This document shows, one piece after another, positions 41,670-49,668 of a DNA stretch of 64,000 nucleotides. A program made the translations under genes and the position numbers. Location of the stretch: the NCBI RefSeq assembly GCF_025947225.1, contig NZ_CP110005.1, positions 1,798,001-1,862,000 of the forward strand, written 5' to 3'. The stretch comes from Flavobacterium sp. N2270 (GTDB lineage: Bacteria > Bacteroidota > Bacteroidia > Flavobacteriales > Flavobacteriaceae). The notes below the pieces were generated by a model that ran no database searches, was not told the DNA's origin, and worked only from the letters and a program-made list of their open reading frames with translations. Each line of letters begins with the position of its first letter. Position 1 is the stretch's first letter.

Positions 41670-43016
41670 TCAAATCCCCAAATAATTACTTGGAGTAATT
41701 TGTTTCAATTCGTTTTTAATGTCGTCAGAAACATTTAACGTTTCAATAAACGCCTGAATAGATTCTTTATTGATAACCGTATTAGTTCTTGTCAATTCCT
41801 TTAAAGCTTCATACGGATTTGGATACCCTTCACGTCTTAAAATCGTTTGAATAGCTTCGGCAACAACTGCCCAGTTTTTTTCTAAATCTTCGGCAAATTT
41901 AGCTTCGTTTAATAATAATTTATTCAATCCTTTCAATGTAGCTTCAAAAGCAATAATGGTATGTCCAAAAGGAACTCCAACATTACGTAAAACCGTACTG
42001 TCTGTTAAATCACGTTGTAAACGAGAAATAGGTAATTTAGCAGAAAGGTGTTCAAAAATAGCATTGGCAATTCCTAAATTTCCTTCACTATTTTCAAAAT
42101 CAATCGGGTTTACTTTATGTGGCATAGCACTCGAACCAATTTCTCCTGCTTTAATTTTTTGTTTGAAATATTCCATTGAAACGTACGTCCAAATATCTCT
42201 ATCTAAATCAATTAAAATAGTATTGATGCGTTTTAAAGCATCGAAAAAGGCTGCAAAATGATCGTAATGCTCAATTTGTGTAGTTGGGAAAGAATGGTGT
42301 AAACCTAGAATATCTTCTACAAATTGAGAACCAAACGCTTTCCAATCGTTATTTGGATACGCAACTTTGTGTGCGTTATAATTCCCAGTTGCACCACCAA
42401 ATTTAGCTGCAAAAGGCACATTGAACAACAAACGCATTTGCTCTTCTAAACGCTCTACAAAAACTAAAATTTCTTTTCCTAAACGAGTAGGAGAGGCCGG
42501 TTGTCCGTGAGTTCGTGCTAATAATGGCACATCTTTCCATTCTACGCTTAATTCTTTTAATTTTTGGATAACAGAAATTAAAGAAGGCAAGTAAACATTT
42601 TCAAATGCTTCTTTTGTAGAAAGCGGAATGGCTGTATTGTTTATATCTTGAGAAGTCAATCCGAAATGGATGAATTCTTTATATTTTTCTAATCCTAATG
42701 CGTCAAATTTACTTTTAATGAAGTATTCAACCGCTTTAACATCGTGATTTGTCGTTTTCTCTGTTTCTTTAATCCAAAGAGCATCTTCACTAGAGAAGTT
42801 CTCGTACATTGCTCTTAATGCTGGAAAAACTGCTTTGTCTACACCAGAAAGTTGTGGTAATGGAACTTCGCAAAGTGCAATAAAGTATTCTACTTCAATT
42901 AAAACTCTATATTTTATAAGGGCTTCTTCTGAAAAATAAGGAGCTAAATTTTGAGTTTTGTTTCTGTATCGACCGTCAATAGGCGAAATGGCATTTAATT
43001 CTGATAAGTGTTGCAT
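41670..43016 (-). CDS. purB: Adenylosuccinate lyase
   Basis: A 448-residue enzyme of purine synthesis that splits adenylosuccinate to AMP and SAICAR to AICAR. MQHLSELNAISPIDGRYRNK at the start and the fumarase/aspartase signature GSSAMPHKVNPIDFENSEGN are diagnostic. The start is the ATG at 43014-43016; a longer frame to 43049 would overlap the -7 box. Its end lies 40 bases from the delta-60 gene start. The gene sits alone with a promoter of its own. Confidence 0.92.
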   Translation of the reverse strand: MQHLSELNAISPIDGRYRNKTQNLAPYFSEEALIKYRVLIEVEYFIALCEVPLPQLSGVDKAVFPALRAMYENFSSEDALWIKETEKTTNHDVKAVEYFIKSKFDALGLEKYKEFIHFGLTSQDINNTAIPLSTKEAFENVYLPSLISVIQKLKELSVEWKDVPLLARTHGQPASPTRLGKEILVFVERLEEQMRLLFNVPFAAKFGGATGNYNAHKVAYPNNDWKAFGSQFVEDILGLHHSFPTTQIEHYDHFAAFFDALKRINTILIDLDRDIWTYVSMEYFKQKIKAGEIGSSAMPHKVNPIDFENSEGNLGIANAIFEHLSAKLPISRLQRDLTDSTVLRNVGVPFGHTIIAFEATLKGLNKLLLNEAKFAEDLEKNWAVVAEAIQTILRREGYPNPYEALKELTRTNTVINKESIQAFIETLNVSDDIKNELKQITPSNYLGI

Positions 43017-43046
43017 GTTGTTGTGTTGTTGTTTTTTAACGAAGTG

Positions 43047-43054
43047 CAAATTTA
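43047..43054 (-). promoter_or_regulatory. -7 box TAAATTTG of purB
   Basis: Fits TAnnTTTG on the minus strand, 31 bases before the purB ATG; decides the start codon. Next to it lies a run of direct AGTGATTAGT/AGTAATTAGT repeats (43053-43089). Confidence 0.55.
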
Positions 43055-43176
43055 GTGATTAGTGATTAGTAATTAGTAATTAGTGATTAGTTTTTTTTAG
43101 CATTTACTTTTTTGAAGTTGAAACTTGATATTGTAATTGCTTTTTTAAAAGAAATACAGTTAAATAAATTACCAAA

Positions 43177-43860
43177 TCAACGTACCAACAAATCTTTCAA
43201 TATTTTCATTCCTTCGGTGGCCGAAAGTGGAATTACTTCAAGAGGATTCGGCAAGTCATAAATCGTAGCAGGTTTTGGATCAATATAATATACCGGAATA
43301 TTTTGGTTTACATAATTGATTAATCCAGCAGCAGGATAAACTTGTAAAGAAGTTCCAATTACTATTAAAATATCGGCTTGTTCTACAATTTCTAATGCCT
43401 TGTCCATTTCGGGAACTTCTTCGCCAAACCATACAATATGAGGACGAAGTTGGTTTCCAAATTTATCTACATCGCCAAGAAATAAATCGGTTTTCCAATC
43501 TAAAATAATTTGTTCGTTATAAACGCTTCGAGCTTTTAATAATTCACCATGCAAATGAATTACATTATTGCTTCCGGCACGTTCATGTAAATCGTCTACA
43601 TTTTGAGTGATGATGTGTATATCAAATTCATTTTGAAGTTCGGCAAGAATACTATGTGCTTGATTTGGTTGCACTTCTAAGAGTTGTGCTCTTCGTTTGT
43701 TGTAGAAATCTAAAACTAATTCCGGATTTTTAGCAAACCCAATTGGCGAAGCTACTTCCATGATGTCATGACCTTCCCAAAGTCCGTCTGCATCACGAAA
43801 AGTTTTAATTCCACTTTCAGCACTAATACCTGCTCCACTTAGTACAACTAATTTTTTCAT
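43177..43860 (-). CDS. cobB: Sir2-type NAD-dependent protein deacylase
   Basis: A 227-residue sirtuin starting at MKKLVVLSGAGISAESG (43858-43860). GAGISAESGIKTFRDADGLW binds NAD, TQNVDDLHERAGS and HLHGEL carry the catalytic histidine. No zinc-binding cysteine pairs are visible in the usual insertion, as in some bacterial class III sirtuins. Removes acyl groups from lysines using NAD. Transcribed alone. Confidence 0.85.
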   Translation of the reverse strand: MKKLVVLSGAGISAESGIKTFRDADGLWEGHDIMEVASPIGFAKNPELVLDFYNKRRAQLLEVQPNQAHSILAELQNEFDIHIITQNVDDLHERAGSNNVIHLHGELLKARSVYNEQIILDWKTDLFLGDVDKFGNQLRPHIVWFGEEVPEMDKALEIVEQADILIVIGTSLQVYPAAGLINYVNQNIPVYYIDPKPATIYDLPNPLEVIPLSATEGMKILKDLLVR

Positions 43861-43922
43861 AAATATTAAAACCAATGATTACACTTTCTCGTATATGATA
43901 AATATAACTAAAAATTAAACTT

Positions 43923-45386
43923 ATGAAAAAGCAATTACTTGTTTTATTTAGTCTTTTATTTTCTATTACTTTTTTTGCTCAAGTAGGAATAGGGACAACT
44001 AATATTTTAAACGGTGTAGAATTACAAATTGAAAGCAGTTCAAGAGGATTGTTAATTCCTCGAGTTGCATTAACATCAACAATTATTCAAGCTCCTGTAG
44101 GTCCTGCACCTATTGCAACAGGTGTTTTGGTTTATAATACTAATATAAATGGTGTGGGAGCAACAGCGGTTTCTCCAGGGTTTTATTATTGGTCAGGAAC
44201 TGAATGGGTTGCTCTAAAATCAAACACAGGAACACCAAGTTTACAAAATTGGTCCTTATTAGGTAACGCAGGAACAACTCCAGGAACTAATTATTTGGGA
44301 ACATCAGACAATAGAGATTTACAATTTAAAACCAATAATCAATTACGAATGACTACTAAAAATTCAGGCGAAGTTATTATTGGAAACTCAACAAATCCTT
44401 TAGGAAATACACTAACAACAATTTTTCCAACCGGAACACAAATTGGTTTATTTGCTTACAGTGATAATTCACCAAGAACAATAAGAGCATTAAATGTTGA
44501 TAATACACAATTTGTTATTGATGGAGGAAATTTAGATGCTGATGGTGGTAGAGGAGTTATTGGTATTAGTGCTAATTTAGCTTCTAGCTCTACAAATACT
44601 GTTATGGGGGTTTTAGGTGTTGCTGGTAGAACTACGTTTACTGAACTTCCAGGTGAATCAGTTGGTGTTTCTGGACAAGGAACAACAGGTTTGCACGTAA
44701 GAGGAGTTGGTAAAACAGGAAGTAACGATTATTATTCAGCTTATTTTGAGTATGATCAAGATGATAACTTATCTACAAGTAATGGCCCTCAAGCAAGAAT
44801 AGCGGGTAAAGATTTTGATTATTTTGGAGGTGGAGCAGCAAGAAGAGATGTTACTTATGGAGGTTATTTTGATGCAAACACTTCAAATTCTGATTATGTT
44901 TTTGTAGGTGCACGTAATAATAATACATCTTATAAAGTTTTAGGAGGAGGAAGTGTTTCTACTATGGTAAAAGACGATGACGGGAATAATAGAATTCTTC
45001 ATGCAACTGAAACACCCGAAATTTTGTTTGAAGATTTTGGAACAGGAAAACTAATAAATGGAGTTGCTTATATTGATTTGGATCCAATTTTTTCAAAAAA
45101 CATTTTTGTAAGTCAAGAACATCCAATGAAAGTTTTCATTCAACTAGAAGGCGATTGTAAAGGTGTTTATGTAACTGAGAAAACCGCAAAAGGGTTTTTA
45201 GTAAAAGAATTACAAAATGGAAATTCTAACGTTTCTTTTTCATGGAATGTTGTTGCAAATAGAAAAGATACTTTAAAAGAAGACGGAAGTATAGATTCTG
45301 AGCACGTGGGTGTTCGTTTTCCTATAGGTCCTAATCGATTAAAACCTGTTTTAGGTAGAGAAGTAAAGTATGATATAAAGGAATAA
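43923..45386 (+). CDS. Secreted Flavobacterial protein of unknown function
   Basis: A 487-residue protein with a signal peptide (LLVLFSLLFSITFFAQ) and the Bacteroidota start-of-mature pattern QVGIGTT ... RGLLIPRVALTS ... GVLVYNTNINGVG ... PGFYYWSGTEWVAL, seen in many surface or tail-fibre-like proteins. The centre is glycine-rich beta sequence; the C-terminal part (about 345-487) has no recognised domain. Not followed by a type IX domain. Divergent from the sirtuin gene. Confidence 0.7.
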   Translation: MKKQLLVLFSLLFSITFFAQVGIGTTNILNGVELQIESSSRGLLIPRVALTSTIIQAPVGPAPIATGVLVYNTNINGVGATAVSPGFYYWSGTEWVALKSNTGTPSLQNWSLLGNAGTTPGTNYLGTSDNRDLQFKTNNQLRMTTKNSGEVIIGNSTNPLGNTLTTIFPTGTQIGLFAYSDNSPRTIRALNVDNTQFVIDGGNLDADGGRGVIGISANLASSSTNTVMGVLGVAGRTTFTELPGESVGVSGQGTTGLHVRGVGKTGSNDYYSAYFEYDQDDNLSTSNGPQARIAGKDFDYFGGGAARRDVTYGGYFDANTSNSDYVFVGARNNNTSYKVLGGGSVSTMVKDDDGNNRILHATETPEILFEDFGTGKLINGVAYIDLDPIFSKNIFVSQEHPMKVFIQLEGDCKGVYVTEKTAKGFLVKELQNGNSNVSFSWNVVANRKDTLKEDGSIDSEHVGVRFPIGPNRLKPVLGREVKYDIKE

Positions 45387-45404
45387 TGGTTAGTTATTTA
45401 TTTT

Positions 45405-45433
45405 CAAAAGTCCTAATGATTAATTTCATTGGG
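45405..45433 (+). terminator. Terminator after the secreted protein gene
   Basis: TCCTAATGA pairs with TCATTGGGA (one mismatch), followed by a T run. Confidence 0.75.
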
Positions 45434-45606
45434 ATTTTTTTATGCAACTAATATAAACAATTGAGTCTTTTTGTAAGTGATATTAATAACAAGTATTTAA
45501 TTATTTAGAGAGGAATATAGTATTTATCAATTCTTTTTTTAACTATAATAGATGTTTGTTGTACGTGATTAAACCTAAATGTTTGTGCGTAACTACTACA
45601 AATAAA

Positions 45607-45635
45607 AAAAACCGCTTATATAGCGGTTTTTTTTA
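45607..45635 (-). terminator. Terminator of the sigma/anti-sigma operon
   Basis: ACCGCT (45611-45616) pairs with AGCGGT (45622-45627), extended by A/T runs; ends the operon on the minus strand. Confidence 0.85.
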
Positions 45636-45651
45636 TTTGTATACTAGTGAA

Positions 45652-46434
45652 TTATACTTTTCCTAAGGTATAAAGCTGTTCTAATGTTGGAGAAACACTT
45701 CCGCCTGCAGGTTCTAATGTAATTCCAAAAGCTTCCGCATCATCTGCTTTGTCTACTTTAAATACTTTTGAGTTACTTGCAGTGAAATTGTTAAGTAAAC
45801 CTATACTTTTTGGTGTTAAAGGATCTAATTTTAAACCCCAAACTTGGTAAACTTTTCCTTCAGGTGGAGCCGGTAAACCAGCCGCATCAATATATACCTC
45901 TTTTGTTTCTTTGTTGTAATATGCTTTTGCAAAAGCATTTGGAGCAACTTCTTGACCTCCAAGAGCAACCTGAATATTATTATTGTCTCTTACAATTGCT
46001 AAAACAGATTCTGCATCTTGTTTTTTCAATTCTAAATCTACAATTGATTCTTGCATAACTGATTTTTCAGTTGACAATTTATTTATTGTTTCATTAGATT
46101 GGTTTAATTTGTAAAATTGTAATCCAAACCCAAGTACAAAAACAGCTGCAGCAGCCCAGCCCATATATTGAGCATAATTTTTACGAGGTTGTAATTGAAT
46201 TACTTTATTTTTTTCTAAAAGCTGCGTTCTAATTTTCTCATAATTTGTTGCAGATAAATGGGGTGCAACACTTTGTGAAAGGTTCATAATTGCATTTTCA
46301 ATAGCTTTAATTTCTTCCTGAATTTCAGGATTGTTTTTAGCCATTTCAAGTACTTCATTATTTTCTGCATCTGTAAGTTTACCAAAAACAAACAGTTCCA
46401 AAATTCCAGATTCTATGTATTCTCTACTATTCAT
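45652..46434 (-). CDS. Anti-sigma factor with RskA-type domain
   Basis: A 260-residue protein with an N-terminal anti-sigma helical domain (about 1-85), one membrane helix (about 88-108, YMGWAAAAVFVLGFG) and a periplasmic C-terminal domain with VYIDAAGLPAPPEGKVYQVWGLKLDPLTP, the RskA pattern. It overlaps the sigma-factor gene by eight bases. Binds and holds the sigma factor at the membrane until a signal. Confidence 0.88.
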   Translation of the reverse strand: MNSREYIESGILELFVFGKLTDAENNEVLEMAKNNPEIQEEIKAIENAIMNLSQSVAPHLSATNYEKIRTQLLEKNKVIQLQPRKNYAQYMGWAAAAVFVLGFGLQFYKLNQSNETINKLSTEKSVMQESIVDLELKKQDAESVLAIVRDNNNIQVALGGQEVAPNAFAKAYYNKETKEVYIDAAGLPAPPEGKVYQVWGLKLDPLTPKSIGLLNNFTASNSKVFKVDKADDAEAFGITLEPAGGSVSPTLEQLYTLGKV

Positions 46435-46957
46435 TGATCATCAGTCTTAATTCATTCATACAATTTCTATTGTTCGTTTTCACAGTTCCCAAAGGAATTT
46501 CCAACTCTTCAGAAGCTTCTTGTTGGGTATAACCTTGAAAAAACAACAATTCAATAATTTGAATACATTTTGGTTTCAATTTATCAATAAACTTTTTAAT
46601 ACCAATTGCATCAATTCTATTCATTGTTTTTGAATTGTCTTCTAACATATATACGAAATTATCTGCAGAAAGGTTTTTTTGACTGTTATTATAGCCTTTA
46701 GAGCGTAACTTATCAATAGTTGTATTACGAGCTATATTGAGCATCCAAGTATATAAACGCCCTTTAGATTCATTATAAGAATCAATATTATTCCAAATCT
46801 TCACGAATACTTCTTGTAAAACATCTTCCGCTTCTTCCTTATTTCTTATTAGGTTATAAATGACGCCATATAAACTTTTTGAATAGTTGTCATATAATAA
46901 GGTAAACGAATTATTGTCTTTCTTAAGCAATTCTTTTACTAAAAGTTCTTGTTCCAT
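46427..46957 (-). CDS. ECF sigma factor
   Basis: A 176-residue sigma-70 factor of the ECF type: region 2 has YGVIYNLIRNKEEAEDVLQEVFVKIW (about 29-54) and region 4 ELLFFQGYTQQEASEELEIPLGTVKTN (about 136-162). Coupled to its anti-sigma factor. It faces the DUF4331/TPR/TonB cluster across 112 bases, which it may control. Confidence 0.9.
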   Translation of the reverse strand: MEQELLVKELLKKDNNSFTLLYDNYSKSLYGVIYNLIRNKEEAEDVLQEVFVKIWNNIDSYNESKGRLYTWMLNIARNTTIDKLRSKGYNNSQKNLSADNFVYMLEDNSKTMNRIDAIGIKKFIDKLKPKCIQIIELLFFQGYTQQEASEELEIPLGTVKTNNRNCMNELRLMINE

Positions 46958-47069
46958 AGAGGGTAAAGTTAGTACTAAAAAAATAAAAATAAACTTTTTT
47001 TTACTTTTTTAAAACCAAAAATGAATTCCTCTCGTAACTGTAGTTATAAATCATTTAAAAACTAACAAA

Positions 47070-47717
47070 ATGAAAAAATCAAAATTACTTTTAGGGTTAT
47101 CATTCTTCGGAGTGTTAGGTCTTGTTTTAGTCGCTGCAGATCATATTGATGCTCCTGCAGTTCAAGGTGGAACTTCTGATATTACAGATTTCTATTCTTT
47201 TCAAGGTTCAAATACTAATAATTTAGTTTTTGTAGCTAATGTTAAAGGTTTACTTTCTCCTTCAGCAACTGCTGATGCCGCATTTGATGAAAATGTTATG
47301 GTTGAATTTAACATTGATAATAATGGAGATAATATTGAAGATTTAGTTATTCAAGCAGTACCTAAAGATGGTAAAATGTATTTCTTTGGACCAGTTGCTC
47401 CAGGATTAGCAGGTTCAACAAGTACAGTAAAAACTTCATCTGCTTTAGGAAGTGTTGCAATCACAGAATATGCAGAAACAGCTGTTATTTATTCAAACGA
47501 TGGTGTTAGTTTATTTGCAGGACCAAGAGATGATCCTTTCTTTTTTGACTTTGGACAATATTCTGAAATTATAGCTGGTAATGCAGGAAGTTTTAACAAT
47601 CCAGGAACAGATACTTTTGCTGGAACAAATGTAATGTCAGTAGTGGTTGAATTACCAAAAACTATGCTTGGTGGTTCTGGTACATTGAATACTTGGGTAG
47701 AAACAAAAAGAAAATAA
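47070..47717 (+). CDS. DUF4331 family secreted protein
   Basis: A 215-residue protein. A signal segment (LLLGLSFFGVLGLVLVAA) is followed by ADHIDAPAVQGGTSDITDFYSF, the DUF4331 signature; then a beta-rich region with ENVMVEFNIDNNG and DDPFFFDFGQY. Function unknown. First gene of a cluster with a second DUF4331-like gene 23 bases downstream, facing the ECF sigma operon, which may control it. Confidence 0.85.
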   Translation: MKKSKLLLGLSFFGVLGLVLVAADHIDAPAVQGGTSDITDFYSFQGSNTNNLVFVANVKGLLSPSATADAAFDENVMVEFNIDNNGDNIEDLVIQAVPKDGKMYFFGPVAPGLAGSTSTVKTSSALGSVAITEYAETAVIYSNDGVSLFAGPRDDPFFFDFGQYSEIIAGNAGSFNNPGTDTFAGTNVMSVVVELPKTMLGGSGTLNTWVETKRK

Positions 47718-47740
47718 TTAAATTTTAAAAAAGAAATATT

Positions 47741-48286
47741 ATGAAATCAATTCAATATAAAAGTTTATTTGCATCCTTAGTTATTGCTTTATTTGCGGTA
47801 GGATGTAGTAATGATGATTCTAATGATAATGGAAATACATCAGATTTTAGCGGAACTTATGTACAACAAGATCAAATGGGAAGACCAGCTATAAATACGG
47901 TTTTTGTAACTTCAGGAAATAAAGATCGTTTCAATACAACTATTCCATCAGTTATGGGATCAAATTTTCAATCGGCATTTCAAACCCAATTATTAGCTTT
48001 AAACCCTGGTTACACTACTAATGCATTAGGTTTAGATGCGGCAACTTTTACAAGTGTTTTAGCTACCGATGTTTTAGGCGTTTCTACAACTGGTACTACA
48101 ACTTTTTTTGACGGTACAAATGTGTTAACTGGAAGAGCTCTTGCTGATGATGTAATTGATGTAGAATTACTTTTAATTTTTGGAGGACCAACTGGTGGAG
48201 ATAATGCAGCATTAACTTCAGATAATGTAAGTGCAAATGATAAAGCATTTTTATCATCTTTTCCTTATTTAGCTTCTCCTTGGTAG
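47741..48286 (+). CDS. DUF4331-like lipoprotein
   Basis: A 181-residue lipoprotein (LVIALFAVGCSNDD, lipid at the cysteine). The domain LTGRALADDVIDVELLLIFGG resembles the C-terminal part of DUF4331 proteins, while the upstream gene resembles the N-terminal part, so the two may be one function on two chains. Followed by a hairpin before the TPR gene. Confidence 0.8.
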   Translation: MKSIQYKSLFASLVIALFAVGCSNDDSNDNGNTSDFSGTYVQQDQMGRPAINTVFVTSGNKDRFNTTIPSVMGSNFQSAFQTQLLALNPGYTTNALGLDAATFTSVLATDVLGVSTTGTTTFFDGTNVLTGRALADDVIDVELLLIFGGPTGGDNAALTSDNVSANDKAFLSSFPYLASPW

Positions 48287-48299
48287 AAATATAGCTTTT

Positions 48300-48334
48300 A
48301 AAACAATGAGTATCAATTTGATGCTCATTGTTTT
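48300..48334 (+). terminator. Hairpin between the DUF4331-like and TPR genes
   Basis: AAAACAATGAG (48300-48310) pairs perfectly with CTCATTGTTTT (48324-48334). The T run is short, so it may act as an attenuator. It contains the false start codon at 48306. Confidence 0.7.
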
Positions 48335-48362
48335 AATTTCTTTTATACTAAACAAACAAATT

Positions 48363-49664
48363 ATGAAAAACTATTTTATAAAACCAATTATACTTTTGTT
48401 AATTTCCTTTGTTGTACTTAGCTGTTCTTCAAAATCTGAAAAACAAATAACGAACAAAGAAGATTACCAATCGTTTCTTATTGAAAAAGAAAATACATCT
48501 TTAAAAAAGATAAATAATGAAATTGATTTTTGGCAAAAGAAATACGATAATGCTCCTAATCAATATACTTATTTAATTTCTCTAGCTTCATTATACAGTC
48601 AGAAATTTGAAATTACTGGCAATATTCAAGAACTATATTTGGCTGAAAAGTTATTAATAGACTGTAATAATAGAGTAAAAGGCGAAAAAGCCGGAATTCA
48701 TAGAGCAATTGCAAAAAACTATATTTCTCAGCATCGTTTTAAAGAAGCTTTAAGTCATTTAAACCAAGCTTTTGAACTTGGCGAAAATAAGATTGCTACC
48801 AATAAAATGCTTTTTGATGTTCAAATGGAATTAGGAAATTATGAAGAAGCAAAACAAAAATTAACCACTATTTTAGATTTCAAAGATTTTGATTATTTAA
48901 TTAGAGCTGCAAAATGGAATGATCATATTGGCGATTTAGATAAAGCAATTCAATTAATGGAAAATGCTAAAACAATTGCAGAACAATCTAAAAACAAAGA
49001 TTTAAAAATATGGGTTTATTCTAATATTGCCGATTTTTACGGTCACGCCGGAAGAATTGAAGATTCATACAGCTTCTATTTAAAAACATTAGAAATAGAT
49101 TCTAATAATATGTACGCTCTAAAAGGAATTGCTTGGATTGTTTTCTCTCACGAAAGAAATCCTCAAGAAGCATTACAAATTGTAGATTATATTTCAAATC
49201 ATCATCCAGTTCCTGATTTGCATCTTCTTAAAGCAGATATTCATGATTTTACGGGAAATGTATCTGAAAAGAGAAATGCAATGAATGAATATTATGCTTC
49301 TTTAGAAAAGAATAATTATGGAGATATGTATAACAAATACAATGCTTTACTTTATGCTGAAACTTCTGGTGAAGCAAACAAAGCGATTGAAATTGCAAAA
49401 AAAGAAATTGAAAATAGACCAACACCAGAATCGTATGATTTATTGGCTTGGGCGTATTATAATAACGGCGATTTTGATAAAGCTTTAAAAATAATTGAGA
49501 ATCACACAATTGGAAAATCTCACGAACCTTTAATTGTTTTTCATAATGAAACTATTTTGAAAGCAAATAATAAGTTGACCAAAGAAAACACAAATAAAAC
49601 CGATTTATTAGCCAGTATTTACGAATTAGGTCCTAATTTAGAGGCTTCAATTAAAAGATTATAA
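48363..49664 (+). CDS. TPR-repeat lipoprotein
   Basis: A 433-residue lipoprotein starting at MKNYFIKPIILLLISFVVLSCSSK (48363; an upstream ATG at 48306 lies in the hairpin). Several TPR-like helix pairs follow (about 70-390), for instance GIHRAIAKNYISQHRFKEALSHLNQAFELG and PESYDLLAWAYYNNGDFDKALKII. Likely an outer-membrane-associated protein interaction scaffold of the cluster. Confidence 0.8.
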   Translation: MKNYFIKPIILLLISFVVLSCSSKSEKQITNKEDYQSFLIEKENTSLKKINNEIDFWQKKYDNAPNQYTYLISLASLYSQKFEITGNIQELYLAEKLLIDCNNRVKGEKAGIHRAIAKNYISQHRFKEALSHLNQAFELGENKIATNKMLFDVQMELGNYEEAKQKLTTILDFKDFDYLIRAAKWNDHIGDLDKAIQLMENAKTIAEQSKNKDLKIWVYSNIADFYGHAGRIEDSYSFYLKTLEIDSNNMYALKGIAWIVFSHERNPQEALQIVDYISNHHPVPDLHLLKADIHDFTGNVSEKRNAMNEYYASLEKNNYGDMYNKYNALLYAETSGEANKAIEIAKKEIENRPTPESYDLLAWAYYNNGDFDKALKIIENHTIGKSHEPLIVFHNETILKANNKLTKENTNKTDLLASIYELGPNLEASIKRL

Positions 49665-49668
49665 TCCA

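Noticed and set aside
43053..43089. AGTGATTAGT direct repeats upstream of purB as an array core
   Set aside because: Short simple repeat without inverted arms or GTT/AAC ends, most likely slippage.
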